A stretch of DNA of 7,043 nt from assembly GCA_002417965.1 (NCBI GenBank), contig DIDD01000063.1, positions 6,892 to 13,934 on the forward strand. Reading direction: 5' to 3'. Positions 1 through 6,909 of this stretch are shown piece after piece (the stretch's first letter is position 1; each line of letters opens with the position of its first letter). A model generated the notes under the pieces. That model was not told where the DNA came from and did not search any database. It was given only the letters and a program-made list of their open reading frames with translations. A program made the translations under genes and the position numbers. Source of the DNA: Veillonellaceae bacterium UBA5809. Its GTDB lineage: Bacteria; Bacillota; Negativicutes; Veillonellales; Dialisteraceae.

Positions 1-37
1 CCTGTTTCTGCAGTACTCTTCTCAAAATCCGAAAATT

Positions 38-1171
38 TTAGCCGGGAAGCACGGAGGGAAGGTCTGTTATGCGGGCAATAATTTTTTCCGCGCCGTTATC
101 TTCCAGGACCGTCCGCGCCCGTTCTCCCTCCAGCCCGGTCAGGACTCCCACGGCGCGGGCCCCGATGCGGTGGGCTCCCCAGATGTCCGAAAGGGAATCT
201 CCCACGACCCAGACCTCATCGTCTTCCGTCAGTTTCTGTTCTTCCCGGGCATAGGCGCTGTAGTTTTCCGGGCCGTTTCCATATACCGCACAGGCATAGG
301 TAAAGGAATGGGGTTTGTCCAGGGATTCTCCCGGTGAAAGCCGGGAGGCCCGTTCAACGTCACTGGCTGTGCCGATATATTCCCGCGGAAAGAAGGGAAG
401 CCATCCCATCTGCCGGAAAGGAATTTCTACTTCCGGCCATGACCGTCCCGTAGCCACCGCCAGTCCGTATCCTTTTTCTCTGAGCATCTGAAACAGGGCG
501 GCGACTGATTCCGGCGGAGCCAGGGGAATCTCTCTCGTCAGAAATCCTCCCTTCCCCGGAGAAAGCGGGCGGACGCCGAAGGTTTTCATAAAGAGATCAT
601 CTCCCAGATACCAGTCCTGAAAAGCATCTCTGTGCATGCGCCAAAAAGGGGAACGGAGCTGCGCCCAGGCAGCACCGCCCTGAAAATCTTCTGAAACGGC
701 ACGGGCGAGCGCTGAAAATACCTCTTCTCCTTTCAGTGTGTCTCCTATGCGGTTCAGCACCTGTGTGATCTTTCCGGCTGCCGGAACCGGAAGTCCCAGC
801 AGTGTTTTCCCTGCTTTTCTGACTCCCGTGATGTCTGTCAGGGACAGGGCGGGCATCTCTCCCGTACGTCTGCGGTATTCCTGCGCCATCAGCCACAGTG
901 TCACTGTAAGATGGGCATGGACCATATCCCAGTTGGAGTTGATTCCGTGCTGCTTCAGCCACTGCAGCAGGCGGTCGCAGTCCCATACTTTCCGCCGGAC
1001 AGCGGCTGTCTGCCCTTCTGTCACGGACGGGGGGCGGAAATCATCCTGTTCCGCCGCCAGTCCCATGTATCCGGAACTGTACAGCCATTCCCACACCGTC
1101 AGTCCCGATACATCAAAATATCTTTCTTCACTGAAAAGCACTCCGTCTACATCGAAAATAATTTTTTTCAT
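38..1171 (-). CDS. HAD-superfamily hydrolase, candidate histidinol-phosphate phosphatase
   Basis: I do not recognise the specific family of this 377-residue protein, but all four HAD motifs are present. Motif I is FDVDGVL (D7 nucleophile, D9 acid/base), motif II is AVATGR with T241, motif III is K286 in LDKPHSF, and motif IV is GDSLSD at 324-329 (D325, D329, Mg2+ binding). The last 140 residues resemble phosphoglycolate-phosphatase-type cores. About 230 residues separate motifs I and II, much more than an ordinary C1 cap, and this stretch is rich in tryptophan (for example VWEWL, QDWYLGDD). No signal peptide or membrane segment is seen, so it should be cytosolic. The ATG at 1169-1171 has AGGAG upstream; the frame is open further upstream, but that part lies under hisIE and is not coding. 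As the last his-linked gene in an operon without hisJ, hisK, hisN or a HisB phosphatase domain, it may hydrolyse L-histidinol phosphate. A house-cleaning phosphatase or other substrate is equally allowed by the sequence. Confidence 0.85.
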   Translation of the reverse strand: MKKIIFDVDGVLFSEERYFDVSGLTVWEWLYSSGYMGLAAEQDDFRPPSVTEGQTAAVRRKVWDCDRLLQWLKQHGINSNWDMVHAHLTVTLWLMAQEYRRRTGEMPALSLTDITGVRKAGKTLLGLPVPAAGKITQVLNRIGDTLKGEEVFSALARAVSEDFQGGAAWAQLRSPFWRMHRDAFQDWYLGDDLFMKTFGVRPLSPGKGGFLTREIPLAPPESVAALFQMLREKGYGLAVATGRSWPEVEIPFRQMGWLPFFPREYIGTASDVERASRLSPGESLDKPHSFTYACAVYGNGPENYSAYAREEQKLTEDDEVWVVGDSLSDIWGAHRIGARAVGVLTGLEGERARTVLEDNGAEKIIARITDLPSVLPG

Positions 1172-1175
1172 GGCA

Positions 1176-1180
1176 CTCCT
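1176..1180 (-). promoter_or_regulatory. Ribosome binding site of the HAD gene, overlapping the hisIE stop
   Basis: AGGAG on the minus strand shares bases with the hisIE TAG stop (TAGGAG) and lies four bases before the ATG at 1169-1171. It fixes the HAD start just before its DxDG motif and implies coupling to hisIE translation. Confidence 0.7.
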
Positions 1181-1856
1181 AAAAGGTTTTATCCTGATGT
1201 CCAATTTCTTTTTTATTGTCTTTGATTCTGTCGCGGTTTTCCATTTCCGCCATAATCTGATAGAGATTGACTCCGGCATTTTCCCAGAGGACAAACAGGT
1301 GGTACAGAAGGTCGCAGGATTCCGCGGTAATCTCTTCTCTGTCTCCGTGCTGGTCCGCAATGATAACTTCCGATGCTTCTTCCCCGATTTTTTTATCAAT
1401 TTTATTTTTGCCTTCCCGCAGGAGGTAGTTTGTATAGGAACGGGGCCGGGGATCCTGTTTTCTCTCCCGGATTTCATTATACAGTATATGCAGCACAGAA
1501 AGACAGCCTTCGTCTTCTGCATTTTCCCATTCTGTCAGGGATCTGAAAAAGCATGTCCGGTGATTGGTGTGGCAGGCCGGTCCGTCAGGAACCACCTGGA
1601 TCACCAGCGTATCTTCATCACAGTCCGCATAGATTCTTTTCACATGCTGAAAATGCCCTGACTCTTCTCCTTTATGCCACAGTTTCCGGCGGCTGCGGCT
1701 GTAAAACCATGTTTCTCCCGTTTCTGCCGTCCGTGTCAGGGATTCACGGTTCATGTACGCCACCATCAGCACTTCTCCGCTGTGAAAATCCTGAATGACT
1801 GCGGGGACAAGGCCGTCTGCATCAAAACGGATCTGACTGATTCCGACTGATTCCAT
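1179..1856 (-). CDS. hisIE: Bifunctional phosphoribosyl-AMP cyclohydrolase / phosphoribosyl-ATP pyrophosphatase
   Basis: This 225-residue protein fuses two enzymes for consecutive early steps. The HisI half (about 1-107) opens the adenine ring of phosphoribosyl-AMP. It shows WFYSRSR at 50-56, LWHKGEESGH at 59-68, the metal-site DCDEDT (D78, C79, D80, D82) and C95 and C102 in CHTNHRTC, giving the three zinc-ligand cysteines. The usual glycine after CHT is asparagine here. The HisE half (about 118-210) removes pyrophosphate from phosphoribosyl-ATP. It shows SYTNYL at 140-145, GEEASEV at 158-164 and the acidic CDLLYHLF helix at 181-188, typical of this all-alpha MazG-like fold. I prefer the ATG at 1854-1856 over the in-frame GTG three codons upstream because of the ribosome site. 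It lies 21 bases after hisF and 7 bases before the HAD gene. Confidence 0.96.
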   Translation of the reverse strand: MESVGISQIRFDADGLVPAVIQDFHSGEVLMVAYMNRESLTRTAETGETWFYSRSRRKLWHKGEESGHFQHVKRIYADCDEDTLVIQVVPDGPACHTNHRTCFFRSLTEWENAEDEGCLSVLHILYNEIRERKQDPRPRSYTNYLLREGKNKIDKKIGEEASEVIIADQHGDREEITAESCDLLYHLFVLWENAGVNLYQIMAEMENRDRIKDNKKEIGHQDKTF

Positions 1857-1864
1857 TGAATACA

Positions 1865-1868
1865 CCTC
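1865..1868 (-). promoter_or_regulatory. Ribosome binding site that sets the hisIE start
   Basis: GAGG, within AAGAGGTG (1863-1870), lies eight bases before the ATG at 1854-1856. The upstream in-frame GTG (1863-1865) is part of this ribosome site, so it is unlikely to be the start codon. Confidence 0.7.
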
Positions 1869-1877
1869 TTTATCGTT

Positions 1878-2633
1878 TCACAGGCGCACAGGGATTCCCT
1901 GCGATGCCAGATATTTTTTTAATTCCGGAATGCTGATCTGCCCGAAGTGAAAGACCGAAGCCGCCAGGGCGGCGTCCGCGCCCGCCCGGAGAACTTCCGC
2001 AAAGTCTTTCATGGTGCCGGCCCCGCCGGAAGCAATCACAGGCACGGTCAGTGCTTCTGACAGGATCCGGTTCAGTTCCAGGTCATATCCTTTTTTTTCA
2101 CCGTCCGCATCTATGGAATTCATGCATATCTCCCCGGCTCCCAGGGCTACGGCGCGGCGTGTCCACTCCCATACGGATATACCCGTATTTTTACGCCCTC
2201 CTTCGATATAGACATCCCATCCTCCGTTTCCGTTCCTTTTCCCGTCTACGGAAAGAACGACACATTGATTTCCAAAGCGTTCGGCGGCTTCCCGTATCAG
2301 TTCAGGATGAAGAACTGCCGCTGAGTTGACAGACACTTTATCAGCCCCCGCCAGCAGCATCTGACGGAAGTCATCCGCACAGCGCATGCCGCCGCCCACG
2401 GTGAACGGGATCGAGATTTCCTCCGCAATGGATTTTACGGTACTGACAAAAATAGGACGTTTTTCGTGGGTAGCGGTGATATCGTAAAAAACGAGTTCAT
2501 CAGCGCCCTGTCCGGAATACATTTTTCCCAAAGTCACCGGATCGTCCACGTCCTGCACATGCTGAAACTGTTTTCCTTTCACAACCCGCCCGTGGCTGAC
2601 ATCCAGGCAGGGAATAATCCGTTTGGCCAGCAC
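1878..2633 (-). CDS. hisF: Imidazole glycerol phosphate synthase, cyclase subunit
   Basis: This 251-residue (beta/alpha)8 barrel is the cyclase half of IGP synthase. With HisH it converts PRFAR and ammonia into imidazole-glycerol phosphate and AICAR, linking histidine to purine synthesis. MLAKRIIPCLDV at the N-terminus contains D11. VLSVDGKRN contains D130. These two catalytic aspartates fall at the same numbers as in the Thermotoga enzyme. Phosphate-binding motifs are VGGGMR at 79-84 and ASGGAGT at 201-207; YDITAT and MNSIDADG are family signatures. The start is GTG at 2631-2633, fixed by the canonical N-terminus, 6 bases after hisA. The segment after VVKGK, FQHVQDVDDP, differs from the commoner FVNLRDAGDP-like form I recall, probably a lineage variant. 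A gap of 21 bases separates it from hisIE. Confidence 0.97.
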   Translation of the reverse strand: MLAKRIIPCLDVSHGRVVKGKQFQHVQDVDDPVTLGKMYSGQGADELVFYDITATHEKRPIFVSTVKSIAEEISIPFTVGGGMRCADDFRQMLLAGADKVSVNSAAVLHPELIREAAERFGNQCVVLSVDGKRNGNGGWDVYIEGGRKNTGISVWEWTRRAVALGAGEICMNSIDADGEKKGYDLELNRILSEALTVPVIASGGAGTMKDFAEVLRAGADAALAASVFHFGQISIPELKKYLASQGIPVRL

Positions 2634-2639
2634 TTGGCA

Positions 2640-3353
2640 TCACTCCTGTATTTTTCGTATTTGTTTCATGGTGACACGCCCTTCATAGAGGGCTTTCCCG
2701 CATATGGCACCGTAAAGGTTCATGTCTTTCAGTGTTTTCAGGTCACCGGCGGAGCTGACTCCTCCGGAAGCAATGAGTGAAATACCGGGCATGGCCTGAA
2801 GTCTTTCCAGCATGCCGGTATTGGGGCCCGTAAGCATCCCGTCCCGGCTGATATCTGTGTAGATAATCACGGATATGCCGGAATCAATCAGTTCTCTGAC
2901 AAAGGGAACCACCTTCCGTCCGCTGCTCTCGACCCAGCCGTGGACGGCCGCCCAGTCTCCCTTTGCATCGACGGAAACCGCAATTTTCCCAGGCCATCTG
3001 GCAGCGGCTTCCGATGCGAAGTCAGGATTCTCCACCGCCATGGACCCGATGATCACGCGGGATACGCCGTTTCTCAGTTGTCTGCGGATATCGTCCATGG
3101 TGCGTATGCCGCCTCCCACTTCCACGGGGATGGATACGCGGCGGCTGATTTTTTTAATCATTTCCGTGTTAACGCCTTCGCCGCGGAAGGCTCCGTCCAG
3201 ATCCACCAGATGGAGCCATTCAGCTCCTTCTTTTTCCCAGTGAACAGCAGCTTCCTCCGGGTCTTCAAAATAGACGGTCGAATCTTTTTCCGCGCCCTGC
3301 CGGAGGCGGACGCATTTCCCGTTCTGTATGTCAATGGCAGGGAAAATAATCAT
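2640..3353 (-). CDS. hisA: ProFAR isomerase (HisA)
   Basis: This 237-residue (beta/alpha)8 barrel is of normal length. It isomerises ProFAR to PRFAR by an Amadori rearrangement (step 4). FPAIDI at 4-9 carries the catalytic base D8. VDAKGDW carries the acid D129, close to D127 of the Thermotoga enzyme. Barrel phosphate-site motifs are VGGGIR at 79-84 and ASGGVSS near residue 195. YTDISRDGMLTGPN is a HisA-specific signature that helps separate it from HisF. The ATG (3351-3353) overlaps the hisH stop by four bases as ATGA, with only a distant GGAG (3365-3368) 11 bases upstream, so reinitiation by ribosomes finishing hisH is likely. The absence of a separate trpF in view raises the remote option of a dual HisA/TrpF (PriA) enzyme, but nothing in the sequence argues for it. 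Confidence 0.96.
   Translation of the reverse strand: MIIFPAIDIQNGKCVRLRQGAEKDSTVYFEDPEEAAVHWEKEGAEWLHLVDLDGAFRGEGVNTEMIKKISRRVSIPVEVGGGIRTMDDIRRQLRNGVSRVIIGSMAVENPDFASEAAARWPGKIAVSVDAKGDWAAVHGWVESSGRKVVPFVRELIDSGISVIIYTDISRDGMLTGPNTGMLERLQAMPGISLIASGGVSSAGDLKTLKDMNLYGAICGKALYEGRVTMKQIRKIQE
2643..2647 (-). promoter_or_regulatory. Ribosome binding site for the GTG start of hisF
   Basis: AGGAG on the minus strand lies nine bases before the GTG at 2631-2633 and overlaps the end of hisA. An ATG at 2639-2641 lies between them, but it is out of frame with hisF. Confidence 0.7.
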
Positions 3354-3967
3354 TTTTCAAACCACTCCAGTATATTTCTCCAAAGCTGCGCGCCCACCGG
3401 GCCGGATTTTTCCGGGTGGAACTGCAGACCAATCACTGAATCATTGCCCACAACAGCCGGTATGGATACTCCGTAATCCGCGGAGGCGATGACATCGGCT
3501 GTGTCGGAAGGCGTTTTATAGTAGGAATGAACGAAATAGACGTAAGGATGGGGCGGAAGTCCCCGGGCTATCCAGTGGGGAGCCCTGAATTCCAGTTCAT
3601 TCCATCCCATGTGGGGGACTTTCCTTCCCGGCGCCGCCGGAATTTCTTCAATTTTCCCCGGAAGGAATCCAAGGCAGGGAATTTGTCCGCCTTCTTCAGA
3701 GACTTCAAAGAGGGCCTGCATGCCCAGACAGATGCCCGCCAGTTTTTTCCCCCGTCCGACTTCCTCCCGGATCAGTTCAGTCAGTCCGTACTGCCGCAAA
3801 TGGGCCATTGCATCTCCCATGGCTCCCACGCCGGGAAGAATCATGGCATCGGCTTTCCGGATCGTCTCCGGATCTCTTGTGATTTCCGCTTCTGTTCCTT
3901 CCCGCAGAAGCGCATGGTATACATTCGCCAGATTGCCTGCATCATAATCAATGATGACCGTTTTCAT
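3350..3967 (-). CDS. hisH: Imidazole glycerol phosphate synthase, glutaminase subunit
   Basis: This 205-residue class I glutamine amidotransferase is of usual length for HisH. It hydrolyses glutamine and passes ammonia through the HisF barrel, where the cyclase forms imidazole-glycerol phosphate and AICAR. Motifs are IDYDAGNLANV near the N-terminus, the PGVGA oxyanion-loop region at 45-49, GICLGMQ at 78-84 with nucleophile C80, and QFHPEKSG at 182-189 giving H184 and E186 of the catalytic triad. HMGWNE at 119-124 is the usual HisH signature. The start is an ATG immediately after the hisB TGA, with GGGAG (3976-3980) eight bases upstream. The stop overlaps the hisA ATG in an ATGA arrangement. 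The partner gene hisF lies one gene downstream, so both subunits come from one transcript. Confidence 0.97.
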   Translation of the reverse strand: MKTVIIDYDAGNLANVYHALLREGTEAEITRDPETIRKADAMILPGVGAMGDAMAHLRQYGLTELIREEVGRGKKLAGICLGMQALFEVSEEGGQIPCLGFLPGKIEEIPAAPGRKVPHMGWNELEFRAPHWIARGLPPHPYVYFVHSYYKTPSDTADVIASADYGVSIPAVVGNDSVIGLQFHPEKSGPVGAQLWRNILEWFEK

Positions 3968-4552
3968 TCACAGAACTCCCTTCGTGGAAAGGATGCGCTT
4001 TTCCTGGCTGTTCAGAGAGACAGCCTGCGCCAGCGCATGGCCTGTTCCCTTAAATAAAGACTCCACAATGTGATGCCCGTTGATGCCGTAGAGACAGGCC
4101 ATATGAAGATTCATGCAGCCGTTCTGCGCCAGAGCCAGAAAAAATTCTCTTGTCATTTCAGTTTCAAAGCTGCCGATCCGCTCTACGGGTATGGATACAT
4201 CATACACCAGATAAGACCGTCCCGACAGATCAATCACGATACGGGACAGGGCTTCATCCATGGGGCAGAAGAAGCAGCCGTACCGGGCAATCCCCTTTTT
4301 ATCTCCCAGCGCCCTGTTTAAGGCCTGTCCCAACGCAATGCCGATGTCTTCCACCGTATGATGGTTGTCCACCTCCAGATCTCCCCGGGCCTGCAGAGAG
4401 AGGTCCAGTCCCCCGTGGACTGACAGCAGATTCAGCATGTGGTCAAAAAATCCAATGCCCGATGTGCCTGAAAACCGCCCTGCGCCGTCCAGGTTTAAAG
4501 TCAGACGGATATCGGTTTCTCCTGTTTTTCTTTCTATATGAGCCTCACGCAC
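3968..4552 (-). CDS. hisB: Imidazoleglycerol-phosphate dehydratase (monofunctional HisB)
   Basis: At 194 residues this is the stand-alone dehydratase. The N-terminal HAD-type histidinol-phosphatase domain found in bifunctional enterobacterial HisB is absent. The enzyme dehydrates imidazole-glycerol phosphate to imidazole-acetol phosphate (step 6) as a metal-dependent assembly. Signature motifs are FFDHML at 35-40, DNHHTVED at 62-69, NGHHIVES at 158-165 and the C-terminal STKG at 189-192; the histidines and acidic residues of the two repeated metal sites are intact. Translation starts at GTG (4550-4552), overlapping the hisC stop by 8 bases, with a strong ribosome site before it; the N-terminal REAHIERKT fits the family. 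The stop codon directly abuts the hisH ATG with no gap, suggesting coupled translation. Confidence 0.97.
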   Translation of the reverse strand: MREAHIERKTGETDIRLTLNLDGAGRFSGTSGIGFFDHMLNLLSVHGGLDLSLQARGDLEVDNHHTVEDIGIALGQALNRALGDKKGIARYGCFFCPMDEALSRIVIDLSGRSYLVYDVSIPVERIGSFETEMTREFFLALAQNGCMNLHMACLYGINGHHIVESLFKGTGHALAQAVSLNSQEKRILSTKGVL

Positions 4553-5624
4553 TGTGTGTCACCTCCCTGATCACCTGCAGAACCATCCGGTCTGTTTCCT
4601 CCGTAGTAATGGTCACGCGGAAAGCCTGTTCCAGTTCGGGTTTTCCGGAAAAGCGCTTCACCAGTATATCCGCCTTCCGCCAGGCGGCAAAGAGCCGCTC
4701 TGCAGAGGCGCCTGCATCCATAAGAAGGAAATTGGTCTGCGACGGGTACACCCGTATTCCCTTTTCTGTCTCTAATTCTTTGAAGAAGCGGTCTCTCTCC
4801 GCAGTGATACGGTCCCTCACCTTCAGAATTTCTCTGCGGTGACGGAGGGCAATGCAGCCCATGGCCTGGGTGAAGGCATTCAGGTTATAGGGATTTTTCA
4901 CCTTCGCCACTGCCAGAATGACCTCCGGCGCTGCCACAATGTACCCGCACCGCAGTCCCGCCATGCCGAACGCTTTTGACAGTGTCCGGAGCACAATGAC
5001 ATTGGGGTGATCCGGAATCAGCGATACAGCGCTCTTCCCATTGGCAAATTCCATATATGCCTCATCAACCACCACAGGATATTCCGATGCTTCCGCGATC
5101 TCTCTGATACGGCTCAGAGGCGCCGCCTCTCCTGTGGGATTGTTGGGGCTGCATATAAAAGTGATTTTCGGGCTGTGCTGCCGGACAGCCTCCAGGAGGC
5201 CCTCCCAGTTGCGGTGAAATCCGGGAAGATCAGGGACTTTGACGGTTTCTGCGCCCAGTACGGCGGCCCCTGCTTCATACATGTCAAAAGTGGGCTGATG
5301 AATCAGCACGCGGTCCCCGGGATTGAGAAATGTACCCATGGTATAAGTAATCATTTCGTCTCCCCCGTTGCCGGCCAGAATGCAGTCAGGGGCAGTCCCC
5401 ATGTACTCTGCCAGAGATTCCCTCAAACTGTCTGCCATGGGCGCCGGATAGATCTGCGGACGGAAAGAAGACAGGAGCTTTTCCGCATCTTCCCTCACAG
5501 AAGGAATATCCAGAATATTCACATAATTTTCATTGGCGTTAATCACTCTTTTTTCATGAATGGGCGCCACCTGGTAGGGCTGAAATCCCGCAACAGTGCG
5601 GCGCATCCATCTGTCACTGATCAT
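4545..5624 (-). CDS. hisC: Histidinol-phosphate aminotransferase
   Basis: This 359-residue protein is of normal length for HisC. It is a PLP-dependent fold-type I aminotransferase that moves an amino group from glutamate to imidazole-acetol phosphate, giving L-histidinol phosphate (step 7). Visible motifs are NANENY near residue 30, AGNGGDE at 84-90 for cofactor phosphate binding, SPNNPTG at 159-165, VVDEAY with D187 (PLP pyridine nitrogen), TLSKAFGMAGLR with the Schiff-base lysine K217 and phosphate-binding R225, and FRVTITTEE with R336, the likely carboxylate-binding arginine. The last motif usually reads RVTIGT or similar, so the glycine-to-threonine change (T340) is a small oddity. The reading frame is open further upstream, but the ATG at 5622-5624 has an excellent ribosome site and overlaps hisD by 11 bases. 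The stop overlaps hisB by 8 bases. A general aromatic aminotransferase role is possible in this family, but the operon context favours histidine synthesis. Confidence 0.95.
   Translation of the reverse strand: MISDRWMRRTVAGFQPYQVAPIHEKRVINANENYVNILDIPSVREDAEKLLSSFRPQIYPAPMADSLRESLAEYMGTAPDCILAGNGGDEMITYTMGTFLNPGDRVLIHQPTFDMYEAGAAVLGAETVKVPDLPGFHRNWEGLLEAVRQHSPKITFICSPNNPTGEAAPLSRIREIAEASEYPVVVDEAYMEFANGKSAVSLIPDHPNVIVLRTLSKAFGMAGLRCGYIVAAPEVILAVAKVKNPYNLNAFTQAMGCIALRHRREILKVRDRITAERDRFFKELETEKGIRVYPSQTNFLLMDAGASAERLFAAWRKADILVKRFSGKPELEQAFRVTITTEETDRMVLQVIREVTHSA
4562..4566 (-). promoter_or_regulatory. Ribosome binding site for the GTG start of hisB
   Basis: The core GGAGG, within GGGAGGTGA (4559-4567), lies nine bases before the GTG at 4550-4552. 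It sits inside the final codons of hisC and supports GTG as the hisB initiation codon. Confidence 0.75.
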
Positions 5625-6903
5625 ACCGCACCTCCATGGCTGCCGCATGAGCCTGCAGCCCTTCCGCCAGTGCAAATTTCTGTACTTTCGGAGCCGTTTT
5701 CATAAAGGCCTCTTTGCTGAATATTTCCACGCTGCTGTGTTTCATGAAGTCGTACACGCCCAGAGGAGAAGAGAAGGCGGCGGTTCCGGATGTGGGAAGT
5801 GTATGGTTTGGACCTGCCATGTAATCTCCCAGAGGCTCTGAGGTATAGGGGCCGAGGAAAATGGCTCCTGCATTGACCACCCGGGGCAGAAACTGCTCCG
5901 GATCGGGCAGTTCAATTTCCAGATGTTCCGGTGCAATGTGATTGACGATCTGGAAGCACTGTTCATAGTCTCTGCATAGAAATCCTTTGGCATAGTCTCC
6001 CACGGAGTTTCGGATGATATCGTAACGGGGCAGTTCTTTCATTCTCCGGTTCATGGCTTTTTCCACCTTTTTCCCAAAGGCTTCATCGGTAGTGATCAGA
6101 AAAACAGCAGCCCGCCGGTCGTGTTCCGCCTGGGACAGAAGGTCTGCGGCAATCCATTCCGGATCCGCGCTTCCGTCTGCCACGCAGCATACCTCGGAAG
6201 GACCGGCAATCATATCAATGCCCACTGTACCGAAAACAAGCCGCTTGGCCATTGCCACAAAGGCATTTCCCGGTCCGGCAATTTTGAATACGGGTTCTAC
6301 GGTCTCTGTTCCGTAGGCCAGCATGGCAATGCCCTGGGCACCGCCTACTTTATAGATTTCCCTGACTCCTGCCACAGACGCCGCTGCCAGAATATTGGGA
6401 TTGACTTTCCCGTCTTTCCCGGGCGGCGTCGTCATGGCCACCGACGGGCATCCTGCCACAAAAGCAGGCACAGTATCCATCAGAACGGTAGAGGGATAGG
6501 CTGCCAGACCTCCCGGCACATAGACCCCCACGCGCTGAATCGGTTCATACTGTTCGCCCAGCCGGACACCGGGACGAAATTCTTTAATCCATGATTTTTT
6601 AATCTGTTCTTTATGATAGGCCGTAATATTTTCCTTGGCTTCTTTTAAAATAGCCAGCATCTCCGGATCCACAGCCTGCAGGGCTTCCTGTACTTCTTCT
6701 TCTGTCACGCGGAAACTATCCAGCCTGACTCCGTCAAATTTCTCCGTCAGTTCACGCAGGGCACGGTCTCCGTTCTCCTGAACATTTTTCAGAATGGCTG
6801 ACACAGAGGCTTCCACCTCTGCTGATAAATTCACACTCCGCTGGGTAAGACGCCTGACTTCCCGCAGACTCAGTCCTTTTTCCGGCACTGTTATCCATTC
6901 CAT
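5614..6903 (-). CDS. hisD: Histidinol dehydrogenase
   Basis: This 429-residue protein is full length for the family (about 430). It is a cytosolic zinc enzyme that oxidises L-histidinol to histidine via histidinal, using two NAD+, in the last two steps of the pathway. The sequence shows GPSEV at 234-238, the SQAEHD segment with zinc-ligand candidates Q258 and H261, the catalytic pair in APEHLE (E326, H327), GDYMAGPNHTLPTSG with D360, and QAHAAA with H419. These match the E. coli residues (Q259, H262, E326, H327, D360, H419) within one position, so the enzyme should be active. The start is the ATG at 6901-6903, 6 bases after the hisG stop. A purine-rich AAGGG (6914-6918) lies 10 bases before it, a rather long spacing. 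The 3' end overlaps hisC by 11 bases. Confidence 0.97.
   Translation of the reverse strand: MEWITVPEKGLSLREVRRLTQRSVNLSAEVEASVSAILKNVQENGDRALRELTEKFDGVRLDSFRVTEEEVQEALQAVDPEMLAILKEAKENITAYHKEQIKKSWIKEFRPGVRLGEQYEPIQRVGVYVPGGLAAYPSTVLMDTVPAFVAGCPSVAMTTPPGKDGKVNPNILAAASVAGVREIYKVGGAQGIAMLAYGTETVEPVFKIAGPGNAFVAMAKRLVFGTVGIDMIAGPSEVCCVADGSADPEWIAADLLSQAEHDRRAAVFLITTDEAFGKKVEKAMNRRMKELPRYDIIRNSVGDYAKGFLCRDYEQCFQIVNHIAPEHLEIELPDPEQFLPRVVNAGAIFLGPYTSEPLGDYMAGPNHTLPTSGTAAFSSPLGVYDFMKHSSVEIFSKEAFMKTAPKVQKFALAEGLQAHAAAMEVRYDQ
5631..5635 (-). promoter_or_regulatory. Ribosome binding site that sets the hisC start
   Basis: GGAGG on the minus strand lies six bases before the ATG at 5622-5624, inside the last codons of hisD. 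It supports this internal ATG over the upstream ATG at 5673-5675, which would add 17 residues (MHWRKGCRL...) that do not resemble a HisC N-terminus. Confidence 0.8.
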
Positions 6904-6909
6904 GTTGTC

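Noticed and set aside
1172..1522. In-frame upstream extension of the HAD gene by 117 codons
   Set aside because: It lies entirely under the 3' part of hisIE in another frame, its residues look like random basic shadow sequence, and the ATG at 1169-1171 has a ribosome site and is followed at once by the HAD motif I.
738..1661. 307-codon plus-strand open frame antisense to the HAD gene and hisIE
   Set aside because: It spans two clear minus-strand genes, its translation has low-complexity serine, phenylalanine and cysteine character with no recognisable motif, and no ribosome site stands out. It is a shadow frame.
2640..3353. HisA as a dual HisA/TrpF (PriA-like) enzyme
   Set aside because: Nothing in the visible motifs separates it from ordinary HisA, and the idea is mainly known from actinobacteria, which the operon does not resemble.
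5625..5675. Longer hisC starting at the ATG at 5673-5675
   Set aside because: The extra 17 residues overlap hisD and do not resemble HisC, whereas the ATG at 5622-5624 has GGAGG at ideal spacing and gives a normal length.
5007..5705. 232-codon plus-strand open frame antisense to hisC and the end of hisD
   Set aside because: It lies opposite fully conserved coding sequence and its translation has no recognisable domain; other plus-strand frames (for example 4150-4842 and 2940-3476) were rejected for the same reason.
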